Virus record (IMG/VR): IMGVR_UViG_3300017527_000112
Coordinates: 1 to 28,786 of that record
Source: a virus
Length of the DNA stretch: 28,786 nucleotides
Reading direction: 5' to 3' (one strand)
The position numbers and the translations under genes were made by a program. The notes under the pieces were generated by a model, which was given only the letters and a program-made list of their open reading frames with translations, had not been told where the DNA came from and ran no database searches. Below, piece by piece: positions 16,295 to 24,691 of the stretch (the stretch's first letter is position 1; each line of letters opens with the position of its first letter).

Positions 16295-17284
16295 TTATCC
16301 TATCGTTAGAACTGATTGGTTGCCTATCACATACCAATTGCTACCATCCCAAACTATTTCACAGGATTCATATTGTGACATAACAAAATATGATCCTTGG
16401 GCAAAATTAGATGGGGTAACTGTAGCAGCACCAGCCCCTTTATTTGTGAATATTTTATTTTCTCCTGCAACCGTACCATCTGCAAGTGTTAGAGCTAGGG
16501 CGGTGCCCTTGTTGCATATATGATATGTATAGTTGAGAGAAATAGCCCCATTGCCGGTAATAGTATCAGGCTCGTATGCAGTTTTTCTGGAACGAATAGC
16601 TCCAGTACCCTTATTGATTAAATTAATTCCAATATCCGAATCTGCACCAGATGCAGTCATGACAGGGTTGTTACCTGTTGCAGCATTTGCTAAAGTAATT
16701 TCATTTACAGCCGAACCCGTTGCTGTAAGTTTAAAAAGTTCTGCCCCGTTAGTATCATTGATAGCAGTTGAAACATTGGGACTAGAAATATTAGGAGCCG
16801 TGAGGGTTTTATTTAAAAGTGTTTGAGTAACATCCGTAAAGGCAAAGGTATCAGAATCTGATAACACCGGAAGATTTACATTACGATCAGCTACAAGTTC
16901 CCCAGCCACAAAAACATATTGATGATCTAGAGAAGCATCATTGATTTGAGGGGTAGTCAGGACCGGGGAAGTCAGAATTTTATTTACAAGGGTCTGGCTT
17001 GATGAATCAAGAAGAACAGTACCAGAAGCGTTTGGAAAGTTAATATTACGATCCGCTGTTGGATCAATAACCCCAATTGACGTTTCATATGAATCTGCAC
17101 TAGCTCCTTCATACACCATTGTGGTGTTTGTAAAGGATATAGCATTCATAAGAACATCGGAGTCACCTCCAAGCTTTAGCCAAATCTTGACTAAATCATT
17201 ATTGATTTTTTGTCCAGCAGACTTTAATGTATCGCCAGTGCCATCCCATGATGTGGTACCTAAGCTAATATTTTCTCTAGTCAT
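16295..17284 (-). CDS. Structural protein with gp9/gp10-type N-terminus and fibre repeats (329 aa)
   Basis: The first 40 residues (ISLGTTSWDGTGDTLKSAGQ, then KINNDLVKIWLKLGGDSD) match the N-terminal pattern shared by T4 gp9 and gp10, in which a GTGD...GGxKIN helix anchors trimers to the wedge. The body has two related repeats (SQTLVNKILTSPVLTTPQIN near 96-115 and TQTLLNKTLTAPNISSPNVS near 153-172), of the kind found in fibre proteins, and ends in a compact domain (KNKGAGAATVTPSNF-like, QYESCEIVWDGSNWYVIG). Gene lies between gp7-like and gp8 genes, led by a late promoter octamer. It probably is a trimeric fibre or pin attached to the wedge through its N-terminus. T4 has no gene at this place. 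Confidence 0.65.
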   Translation of the reverse strand: MTRENISLGTTSWDGTGDTLKSAGQKINNDLVKIWLKLGGDSDVLMNAISFTNTTMVYEGASADSYETSIGVIDPTADRNINFPNASGTVLLDSSSQTLVNKILTSPVLTTPQINDASLDHQYVFVAGELVADRNVNLPVLSDSDTFAFTDVTQTLLNKTLTAPNISSPNVSTAINDTNGAELFKLTATGSAVNEITLANAATGNNPVMTASGADSDIGINLINKGTGAIRSRKTAYEPDTITGNGAISLNYTYHICNKGTALALTLADGTVAGENKIFTNKGAGAATVTPSNFAQGSYFVMSQYESCEIVWDGSNWYVIGNQSVLTIG

Positions 17285-17305
17285 TTTATTACCTGTTGTT
17301 TAGTC

Positions 17306-17313
17306 TATTTATA
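17306..17313 (-). promoter_or_regulatory. T4-type late promoter octamer
   Basis: Minus-strand TATAAATA in the 29-base gap between the gp7-like gene (stop at 17314) and the 329-aa gene, 21 bases before its ATG. Probably starts the long unit 329-aa/gp8/1663-aa/fibre/modification genes. Confidence 0.7.
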
Positions 17314-18225
17314 TCAATTCTTATCAAAAGTTTCATTTTCATTGCTAAAGTCTATTGGATTGTTTGTTCCATCAGAATCGATATCAAATGTTGGTGGTGT
17401 GTCTGTAGCCATACCTGCTATATCATTGTATTGTTGATCTAGGAGAGTAGGAGTAGCAAGGGCGGATTGGGAGATAAAGGTTTCAAGTGATACGCTAACA
17501 TTCCCAGATGAATCTGCAATAACAGCAGTAAGTGGTTCTAGGGATGCAGTGAATATCGAAGTTGCGGTTTCGGCCAGAACAAGATTGTTTGCATTCGAGT
17601 CTTCAATTGATGTAGGAGTAATTGGAAGTATGGTAGCGGTTTCCACCAACAACACTTCCCCTCCAAGATAAAATCCTGCCGGGTGAACCAATTCTTTATA
17701 AAGTGTTCTCCAAGTTGAAATTGGAATAGAAGACTTTACTAGAACAGACAGGGTCTGATATAATGCCCCGTTTTGAATGTACTTGAGACTTTCAGCCCCA
17801 CATTTGGATTCACCAACAATGAACAGAAAATCCTTGGGATAAACTATTTCTGGTTCCTCTCCATACAATGCTCTAAAGAAATGCTGTACAGATAGTAAAG
17901 AACCTTTGGTTCTGAAGAAGTTAGGAAAGTTCTTTAGGGCTTCTCGTGGGTCGCTAAAATTATCAGCAGATAATCCACCCCCGGTTTCTTTCATTAGATA
18001 ATCAAGGAATCTAATAGAGACCCCGTCAATATCCTTACTTCTGAGCAAGCCCCGCAGATCGTCATTAAAGGTTCCATCAGAATCTAAATAATCATAATAG
18101 GTCTCAAGAAGAGTTATTAGGGTTGGATAATCTGCCTGAAAATATTCAGGTAGAACTTCTGCAACCTTTGGGCTTCTGAAGTCCAATTCTCTACGGTTAA
18201 AATCTATTTCGGATTGGTTTCTCAT
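17314..18225 (-). CDS. gp7: Baseplate wedge gp7-like protein, C-terminal part only (303 aa)
   Basis: In T4, gp7 (1032 aa) is the core wedge protein. This 303-aa protein resembles only its C-terminal domain: DYPTLITLLETYYDYLDSDG (about 32-51) fits the T4 segment FEAFCEAYIQYLSDGYG; FFRTKGSLLSVQHFFRALYG (103-122) fits YSTKGIEASYKFLFKVLYNE; and STWRTLYKELVHPAGFYLGG (170-189) fits SRWKSDVIRFVHPVGFGF. The remaining 110 residues are acidic, beta-like and without match. It sits directly after gp6 and near gp8, the T4 order. Start overlaps the gp6 stop (ATGA). The T4 N-terminal propeller-like part is missing, with no trace nearby, so another protein must fill its role. Alignment is from memory. Confidence 0.7.
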   Translation of the reverse strand: MRNQSEIDFNRRELDFRSPKVAEVLPEYFQADYPTLITLLETYYDYLDSDGTFNDDLRGLLRSKDIDGVSIRFLDYLMKETGGGLSADNFSDPREALKNFPNFFRTKGSLLSVQHFFRALYGEEPEIVYPKDFLFIVGESKCGAESLKYIQNGALYQTLSVLVKSSIPISTWRTLYKELVHPAGFYLGGEVLLVETATILPITPTSIEDSNANNLVLAETATSIFTASLEPLTAVIADSSGNVSVSLETFISQSALATPTLLDQQYNDIAGMATDTPPTFDIDSDGTNNPIDFSNENETFDKN

Positions 18226-20078
18226 GAGAGAGTTACCTGTGTGGTTTGACGGTCAACATTAGACGTTGCATAAGATACTGAAGTATCAATATCCAAATAA
18301 TAGTTACGCAATGGTTTTATTACATTATCTGTTAATGGGACTGCCTTGATCTTAATGAATGCATCCCCCGAAAGGATAACGCCCGGAGCAAAACCAACCA
18401 ATTGGATATGGGCAGTAGTGGGAGTGTATGAACCAATATTATCAACTACCACATTACCAGCACCGTCAATAATCTGTAGTTTGGTAGAAGATAGTTGATT
18501 TTTGATAGAACATATTTTACTATCATAATAAAACTTTGAACTAGTTATACGATAATTTACATCATCGGCAGCGGCCAAGGCATCTGGAAAATATATGTCG
18601 TATGTAGCAGAAGCTGAAGAGGTATCGGTAGTGGCAGTTGTAATTGGTGTTAATCGTTGTTGTAGTTTTACCTCAATTTCAGATGATAGAATAGCATTAG
18701 AAATTTCATCAATTTCTGTTTGTAGATTTGATTTACGGAAGGTGCCCGTGAAGGTTTTAAGGTTTGTGTCCACATAGGATTGTATGGTAGAAAATACAGT
18801 AGTTTCAACTGAGGATTGGGTCAACCCGGTCAAATTTGGGTTGAAATCAAATTCGGTTTCTATTTCAAGATATGTAATTACTGGATCGACATATTCTATA
18901 TCAATAGAAAGAACTGCTCTATTTTCATTTAAAACAGAAGTGATATCATCTTTAATAGCAGTCTGGCTGGCAGTAGTCACCCCATCATCAAATAGAAGAC
19001 CCACATACACAACTCCATAGTTTGCTGGAATGTTATCTTCTCCCCCCCACGCTACAACATCAGATACAGAAGCATGTCTGGTTTGAATTGTAGTTTGATA
19101 GTCTTCAGCAGTCACAAGTCGTTTTTGAGCAGCAAATCCTAAAGGAGCGTTTTGCCTGATTGATTCTATTGTTTGTTTGGCATCACCACCATAAGACGCA
19201 GATACTGTAACCACTCCTAGGGTATAATCTTCACTATTCACTGTTACTTGAGAGGTAGGAATGAAGGTTGTTGCGGCATTGGCATCTGATCCCACATTAG
19301 ACAAATATTCTATGGTTACTTTGTTACCTACAGTTGGTTTAATGCCAATTGAAGCCCCGTCTCCAAACCCAAGCTCATAATAACCATTTGGAGTTTCTAC
19401 CAAACGATAATGAGTTGAAGTTGAAGAAATCGATACTGCATCATCAATATCAGTATAGGAAGTGTACGAAGATGAATTGTAAGTATCGTATACCCGAACG
19501 TCTACCTGAGATGTGTCTATAGTTTTATCTGGGATAACGAATATTTGACGTTCATCATTCTCATTTACAATAAATGTTTTGGTTCTGGACGTACCTTCAT
19601 AAATGGAAATATCATTTGACCCTAAACTATTTACAAAGGTGTAATATCCATTATCATTAGAGGCAGTCAAAGCTTCTCGTGTTTGGAAGGAATAACTAAT
19701 ATCATCTACCGAAGCTGTAAATTTCGTACCGGTAGGTAAAGTGATTGAAGTTGGCTTAATAGCAGCCCCGGATAGATTTAAGGTCAGAGTTACAATACCA
19801 ATAGAAGCGGTTCTGGAACGTATGTTATACCCAAGAGTATTAGCCAAAGACACAACCGAACTTCTTAGTTGGGCAGTATCCAGATAAGCTTCATTCAATC
19901 CAAAATTTGCAAAAAGGGCATTATAATGAGAGTTATAAGCCAGCACATCTAAAATATTACTAAGACCAGAACCTTCAAAATCATAATCCGCAAATTCTGA
20001 TTGCTGTTCAAAATACGTTTTGAGCTTACCTTTGATCGAAGCAAAGTCTAGTTGTGTTGTTTGTATGGTTGTTGTCAT
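18222..20078 (-). CDS. gp6: Baseplate wedge subunit gp6 (618 aa)
   Basis: T4 gp6 (660 aa) forms the inner ring of the baseplate as a dimer with gp7 in the heterotrimer gp6-gp6-gp7; it belongs to the same family as P2 gpJ. Signature N-terminus: LDFASIKGKLKTYFEQQSEF, then YDFEGSGLSNILDVLAYNSHYN and YLDTAQLRSSVVSLANTLGY. A central LGFAAQKRLVTAEDYQTTIQ is the gpJ-type core segment, and the later half (ITYLEIETEFDFNPN) contains the second beta domain. Length is near that of the family. The gene starts on the stop of gp25 (TAATG) and ends in the gp7-like gene (ATGA), so the three wedge proteins are translated as one chain. Confidence 0.92.
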   Translation of the reverse strand: MTTTIQTTQLDFASIKGKLKTYFEQQSEFADYDFEGSGLSNILDVLAYNSHYNALFANFGLNEAYLDTAQLRSSVVSLANTLGYNIRSRTASIGIVTLTLNLSGAAIKPTSITLPTGTKFTASVDDISYSFQTREALTASNDNGYYTFVNSLGSNDISIYEGTSRTKTFIVNENDERQIFVIPDKTIDTSQVDVRVYDTYNSSSYTSYTDIDDAVSISSTSTHYRLVETPNGYYELGFGDGASIGIKPTVGNKVTIEYLSNVGSDANAATTFIPTSQVTVNSEDYTLGVVTVSASYGGDAKQTIESIRQNAPLGFAAQKRLVTAEDYQTTIQTRHASVSDVVAWGGEDNIPANYGVVYVGLLFDDGVTTASQTAIKDDITSVLNENRAVLSIDIEYVDPVITYLEIETEFDFNPNLTGLTQSSVETTVFSTIQSYVDTNLKTFTGTFRKSNLQTEIDEISNAILSSEIEVKLQQRLTPITTATTDTSSASATYDIYFPDALAAADDVNYRITSSKFYYDSKICSIKNQLSSTKLQIIDGAGNVVVDNIGSYTPTTAHIQLVGFAPGVILSGDAFIKIKAVPLTDNVIKPLRNYYLDIDTSVSYATSNVDRQTTQVTLS

Positions 20079-20518
20079 TATCGTAATCTCGTAATATCAG
20101 TTCTTAGGGTTACAATTTCTTCGGTGTTCACAATCTGGAAGACCAGCCTAACACCTATTGCATTATAATCAGGGGCAGCATTTGCTACTACTTCAAGCAC
20201 CTTTGCCCTAGGTTCATAACTTTCCACCGCATTCTGCACCAATCTCTCTAGTTCTTCTTCTGCATCGGCATCTATCAAATCAAATAACAATCGGTTCAAA
20301 CCGGCCCCAAACCTATGATCAAAGGGCTTTTCTCCTTTGGCGGTTAGGACTATGTTCTTCACCGATTGCTTCACGGCAGCAGCATCAGTTTTCTTGTAAA
20401 CATCCCCAGAAGGTTTGTTTGCAAACGTTAAGTCTATATCGACATAATTTACTCTACGACCAGTAAGAATACTGGGGGTACCTAAATTTTTGTCTTCTAT
20501 TGATAATGCTCTTGCCAT
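20078..20518 (-). CDS. gp25: Baseplate wedge subunit gp25 (146 aa)
   Basis: Homologue of T4 gp25 and of T6SS TssE. It has the family core VKNIVLTAKGEKPFDHRFGA (53-72), GLNRLLFD, then SYEPRAKV with the conserved Glu-Pro-Arg at 102-104, which contacts the sheath and wedge core in T4. It helps join the inner baseplate to the sheath. Slightly longer than T4 gp25 (132 aa), from an N-terminal tail. The ribosome site AAGGAAAAG sits directly after a late promoter octamer (13 bases from the octamer to the ATG), and the stop is coupled to gp6 by TAATG. Confidence 0.93.
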   Translation of the reverse strand: MARALSIEDKNLGTPSILTGRRVNYVDIDLTFANKPSGDVYKKTDAAAVKQSVKNIVLTAKGEKPFDHRFGAGLNRLLFDLIDADAEEELERLVQNAVESYEPRAKVLEVVANAAPDYNAIGVRLVFQIVNTEEIVTLRTDITRLR

Positions 20519-20531
20519 GGTCTTTTCCTTT

Positions 20532-20539
20532 TATTTATA
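20532..20539 (-). promoter_or_regulatory. T4-type late promoter octamer
   Basis: Minus-strand TATAAATA in the 22-base gap between the spike gene stop (20541) and gp25. Only 13 bases separate it from the ATG, so a transcript from here would start within or next to the ribosome site; its message would be nearly leaderless. Confidence 0.55.
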
Positions 20540-20540
20540 A

Positions 20541-23030
20541 TCATTGCATGATGGTAATTAGCCAATCTGGGGCAGGAACGTGTTTTGATCTAGTCCCAGA
20601 ACCACCCCAGTATCGACCACGACCAGAACCAATTGAATTTCCAACAGCAATATCATAGTGGAAAGTGTTACCGGACATATACAATACGTCATAATCTCTA
20701 TTTGCAACACCAGCAGATGGAGTATGACCCATTGATCTGGCATTATCAGCAAACTTGGCAGTGAAGCGTTGTATGATCACAAGATCATCATCACGAGTAA
20801 CCGTTAATCTACGACCATCTTTATACAATGCCACATCAGAAGCGTCACCATTGTGTCTACCAGAACCACCAGCCCCACGATAACCAGAAGTAGTTACAAC
20901 ACTAACCCCAACCTCATTACCAGTTTTTTCTAATAGATAAACCAAGTCTGGATTCACCCCGTTAGTTGCAACCTTGTGGGTTTGTTCTACCGGTTTAGGA
21001 TTGCCAGAAGCATCAAGAGTAAGCTCGACTAGTTCATTACCAGATTGTACATTGTTATTGAAATATGTAGAAATTTCATTTGCATATTTACCAGATACGA
21101 TTTGCCAGCGTTGATCAACTTCCGGCATAACGAGTATGAGTTGAACATTTAAACTTCCATCAGGAGCATAAGTGTCATAATCCAAAATAAGTTTATCATA
21201 CAGCACAAAATCTTTCCAATATAAAGCAAGGTCATATGATTTGTCAAGATCAATTTTTCCATCAGGACCATGCAATTCATACACAACCACCCGACCTTTT
21301 GTAGCCAGATCATTAAGTCCATCAGGAGTAACGGTTTCTGATTCACCGGGTTTGTAAAATCCTTCGACTACTACCAAGCGGTGATCCACAAATTCATTTC
21401 TGTCATTATGAATAGTTTTCATGGCAGCAGCTTGCATTTGTAATTGTCTTGCAATAACCAATTTCTCTGCTCTTGATTCCAAATGATCTAGAGTTGTTCT
21501 TTCTCCTGTACCACCAAGGAATTTACCCAGTTGAATACCATCTTCCAGATTTAGACCGGGACCAATCGGTACCTCTTCATATAATTTCATTACATCATAT
21601 GCAGGATTTGGAGTGAATGAGGTTGCTTCAAGATTTTTATTAGGAATGAAACGCCTTGCCCCGGTATCACCAGCGCCATTAGGAGAAATAGGATATGTTG
21701 GGGTTCTTACTGAACCACCAGCCCCGGATGTTCTTCTAACGCCCCCCGGTACAGGATTAGCATAAGAACCACCCAATACACCGTTTGCAAGCTGATTACC
21801 AACAAATTCTTCGTTAGCTCTATTGGCCTCATCCCTCATTCTAGAACGAACTTCTTCTGTGGACAAAATACGATCAGCCACCCCACCATTATTGACAGTT
21901 TGATCTATCATATTTTTAATGAAGTCTCCTTCATCCACTACAACTTTTCCTACTCCACCTTGGGCTTGCCCCAAATATATTTCAATAAGATCGGCTGTTG
22001 GCCACGCAGTTGCAGTCGAATTGGTTGGGGTATCGGGTGAAATAACCGTAACAGGATCAGCACCGGTTCCAGCAGATAGAGTGGCAAAATCAGACTTACA
22101 GGCATCTTTGGCCTTACCATCAAGTTCTCCATGGAACGTAGGGCTTGTCACGCCTTCTGTAAACGTCCCTGAAGTGCCAAACACGTTCTGGGCATACATA
22201 GTGATACCAGAACCACCTATCGTGCCTGTAGCCCCGAATATAGACATAGATTGGGCAGACATATTCATGTTTGGGGTTGAGACCGACATATCCCCTTCGG
22301 CACTCATTTTAGTAGAACCAGAAGAAGCTACCTTCATATCCCCGGCGACGGTTTGTCGATAATCCCCTTTGGTAATATCATTCTTACCCCCAAGAGAAGA
22401 ATTTGTAACAGTCCCCACAGTTGTAACTGATCTTGAACCAGATACGATAGAACCTGATTGACCATAAACCAATTCACGAGAAGACCCATTAACAGTTTCA
22501 GATTTAGAACCTCCAACTGTTGTGTTGATGTTACCGCCAACATTTAAATTCAAATCACCTTGTACGTTTAGATTAAGGTTACCATTCGATTGTATGGTTG
22601 CTTCCCCTTCAACAATAGAGATATTGTTACCAGAGACTACAGTAGCCATATCACCCTGAGAATTGACTATAACCGAACCATCAGGTCTAATATCAATACC
22701 AGCCCCGGATTTGTGCATAATAAGAATTCGTTCTCCCCCCGGAGTATCATTAACTTCTATGATATGACCAGAGGTAGTTTCATTTACATCCGCATGTGGA
22801 TATTCAGATGGGGGCGGTCCTGTGTTTTCAACAGGAATATCATTGAAACCCCCTCCAATTTCTAGGGCATTCCAATCTCTGCCTCTGCTACTTTTATTGG
22901 TAGACACATCACTAATGTATCCAGTTCTAGGAAAGGCACCAGACGGGTCAGCAAAACCAAATACTGGAGTACCCGAAGCATTAACTTCGTCTGTTCTTTG
23001 ATCTGCTATATCTTTTGGGTTAATTGACAT
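20541..23030 (-). CDS. gp5: Central spike needle (gp5 C-terminal beta-helix type) with M15-like peptidase (829 aa)
   Basis: Residues 118-246 hold a glycine at exactly every eighth position (17 in a row: 118, 126, 134 ... 246), with V two before it in many units, the VxGxxxxx repeat of the T4 gp5 three-stranded beta-helix. The first 100 residues (HIIEVNDTPGGERILIMHKS) match the entry to gp5C/VgrG needles. A middle part (DKLILDYDTYAPDGSLNVQL) is found in related phage spikes. The C-terminal 116 residues start TSGYRGAGGSGRHNGDASDV and include FHYD: H726, D732 and H791 are likely zinc ligands of an M15-type D-Ala-D-Ala or endopeptidase. The T4 gp5 lysozyme is absent here and is encoded separately upstream. 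It lies 8 bases after the amidase gene. Confidence 0.82.
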   Translation of the reverse strand: MSINPKDIADQRTDEVNASGTPVFGFADPSGAFPRTGYISDVSTNKSSRGRDWNALEIGGGFNDIPVENTGPPPSEYPHADVNETTSGHIIEVNDTPGGERILIMHKSGAGIDIRPDGSVIVNSQGDMATVVSGNNISIVEGEATIQSNGNLNLNVQGDLNLNVGGNINTTVGGSKSETVNGSSRELVYGQSGSIVSGSRSVTTVGTVTNSSLGGKNDITKGDYRQTVAGDMKVASSGSTKMSAEGDMSVSTPNMNMSAQSMSIFGATGTIGGSGITMYAQNVFGTSGTFTEGVTSPTFHGELDGKAKDACKSDFATLSAGTGADPVTVISPDTPTNSTATAWPTADLIEIYLGQAQGGVGKVVVDEGDFIKNMIDQTVNNGGVADRILSTEEVRSRMRDEANRANEEFVGNQLANGVLGGSYANPVPGGVRRTSGAGGSVRTPTYPISPNGAGDTGARRFIPNKNLEATSFTPNPAYDVMKLYEEVPIGPGLNLEDGIQLGKFLGGTGERTTLDHLESRAEKLVIARQLQMQAAAMKTIHNDRNEFVDHRLVVVEGFYKPGESETVTPDGLNDLATKGRVVVYELHGPDGKIDLDKSYDLALYWKDFVLYDKLILDYDTYAPDGSLNVQLILVMPEVDQRWQIVSGKYANEISTYFNNNVQSGNELVELTLDASGNPKPVEQTHKVATNGVNPDLVYLLEKTGNEVGVSVVTTSGYRGAGGSGRHNGDASDVALYKDGRRLTVTRDDDLVIIQRFTAKFADNARSMGHTPSAGVANRDYDVLYMSGNTFHYDIAVGNSIGSGRGRYWGGSGTRSKHVPAPDWLITIMQ
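22293..22679 (-). repeat. Octapeptide (24-bp codon-period) glycine repeat encoding the spike needle
   Basis: Seventeen consecutive 8-residue units, each with Gly at the same position, span residues 118-246 of the spike gene. The DNA units are diverged (no near-identical tandem copies), so the repeat is maintained by protein structure, not by recent duplication. Confidence 0.85.
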
Positions 23031-23038
23031 TGTAATCT

Positions 23039-24691
23039 CTAAAAGTTTCGGGGGTCAAGGTAATCTCTAATCACTTCTATTGTAATACCATCTTGGGTTT
23101 TCCATTCAGGTTCCCCCTCTGGTATTACATTATTATGATTAAATTTGTTTTTAGAATATCCTACAACATCAAATGCTGGGTCTGTATCACCGTCATCTGA
23201 GGTCATATAATGTCCTGCTACCAAGGCTTGAGGGAATACTCTATGGAAGCTGGCCATAATACCATGATACGCTGTCCATTGGGCGGCTGTTATGGATTTG
23301 GAAGAACGGTATTGAGTATAAGGTTTAACAGCAGCATCAGATGTTTCATTAAGACCACCAACAAATGCGAACCCCAAGAAATGTTTATTGTGATTTTTAT
23401 CGTGGGCACCAGCTTCAGCCATGGGTCTACCTGCTTCAATAACACCATCTCTTCTGATAACCAAATGATATCCAATACCAGCAGCCCCGGCTTCTTTATG
23501 TTGAGCATCAATCCAAACCGAATCTACATCCTGATCTGAGAAAGTTTCTGTCCAATGAATGGTACATCCCGCAATTTCATTACCAGATGTGCGTGTAACA
23601 TTTCTGAATGTTGCTTCAAGCTCATCAAACGTTTTAATTTCTTCAAACGCCCATGTTTCTTCTACCCCAATACCAGATTCTGGACCAACCGAATTACCGG
23701 CAGGGGCTGGGGCTGTTGTTGCTGAATTTTGAGAGTTTAATCCTTGAGGTAACTTTCCAATCTCGTTTATAACCAAAGAAGTAAAGCTACTGGCAGTAGT
23801 ATTTGAATTTGTTCTATCTGTATAAGATGAAAGATCGGTGTTAATCTCCAGATATGATTCTTCTATAGCATTAACTCTTTCGTATGTGGTTAGGGTAACG
23901 ATAGTCCATTCTGATTGTGGTTTTAAAATATCTGTCCAATATGTATCTGGCACCGTGATATATTTTTTGATTATATCGAATGCCTCAGTATAATTTTTGT
24001 CCACAAATAAGATAAATGAAGCCGTTATGTCTGCATCAGATACTGTTCTATCTACCAGAAGCTGCACTTGACTTTCATAATTCTTTTCAATCTTCTCCCC
24101 CATGTCAACTAGATACTGATCACTCTTGACGTTCAATTTTGATTTAATAAGATTTACATATTTCATTACTTCGTTGATTGCATCGGATGAAATGTTATCG
24201 GTAACGGCAGGCATTACAAAACTTTCTAAATTAGACGTGGTCAATCCCTTGAGAACATCTTCAAATTCAGATGGGTCTTTACCTGTTATTTTTTCAAGGG
24301 CAGCAGATACAGCTTCTGCACTAGTCAAAGAATGAACATTTTCAAGAAATCCATTTTCTACGTTGGCAGCAGTTTCTGTTATAGCCAAAAGATCAGCAGC
24401 GTCGGCAGAAGGGACGGTTCCAATTAAATCTTCGGCCATGCCCGGAATATCTTTTGTAAATTCTCCAATGTTTGGAATCATGTTAGGTAAATTTTTAAGT
24501 TCTCCAAAATCTATGGTATTGGTCAAGGATTCAATACCTGATCTAATTTCTCCAGTATCATTCATCAAAGACATTAAGCCAGCAGATTGACGATTACCAG
24601 CTTCTGACACTGCATCTTGAGCAGCAGAAAAATCTGTATTACGAGTGATGCTTAATAGTTGTGTTGATAGATCAGATATGTTTAAAGACAT
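23039..24691 (-). CDS. Hub-region protein with C-terminal N-acetylmuramoyl-L-alanine amidase (550 aa)
   Basis: Residues 1-340 are mostly helical (ITRNTDFSAAQDAVSEAGNR, TNTIDFGELKNLPNMIPNIG) with no enzyme motif. Residues about 355-515 are an Amidase_2/PGRP-type domain that cuts the lactyl-Ala bond of peptidoglycan: CTIHWTET gives zinc ligand H379, GIGYHLVIRRDGVIEAGRP gives Y408, GAHDKNHNKHFLGFAFVGG fits the core, and GHYMTSDDGDTDPAF gives H494 and D504 (spacing 10, as in AmpD H154/D164). The Lys at AmpD 162 is Asp502 here. Located between the gp5 N-terminal and spike-needle genes and joined by TAATG to the first, it likely rides on the spike. T4 has no such protein. Confidence 0.78.
   Translation of the reverse strand: MSLNISDLSTQLLSITRNTDFSAAQDAVSEAGNRQSAGLMSLMNDTGEIRSGIESLTNTIDFGELKNLPNMIPNIGEFTKDIPGMAEDLIGTVPSADAADLLAITETAANVENGFLENVHSLTSAEAVSAALEKITGKDPSEFEDVLKGLTTSNLESFVMPAVTDNISSDAINEVMKYVNLIKSKLNVKSDQYLVDMGEKIEKNYESQVQLLVDRTVSDADITASFILFVDKNYTEAFDIIKKYITVPDTYWTDILKPQSEWTIVTLTTYERVNAIEESYLEINTDLSSYTDRTNSNTTASSFTSLVINEIGKLPQGLNSQNSATTAPAPAGNSVGPESGIGVEETWAFEEIKTFDELEATFRNVTRTSGNEIAGCTIHWTETFSDQDVDSVWIDAQHKEAGAAGIGYHLVIRRDGVIEAGRPMAEAGAHDKNHNKHFLGFAFVGGLNETSDAAVKPYTQYRSSKSITAAQWTAYHGIMASFHRVFPQALVAGHYMTSDDGDTDPAFDVVGYSKNKFNHNNVIPEGEPEWKTQDGITIEVIRDYLDPRNF

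Noticed and set aside
20558-22543. Several short minus-strand open frames inside the spike gene
   Set aside because: They lie in other frames of the 829-aa gene, whose glycine octad and peptidase motifs are continuous; none has a ribosome site I can support.
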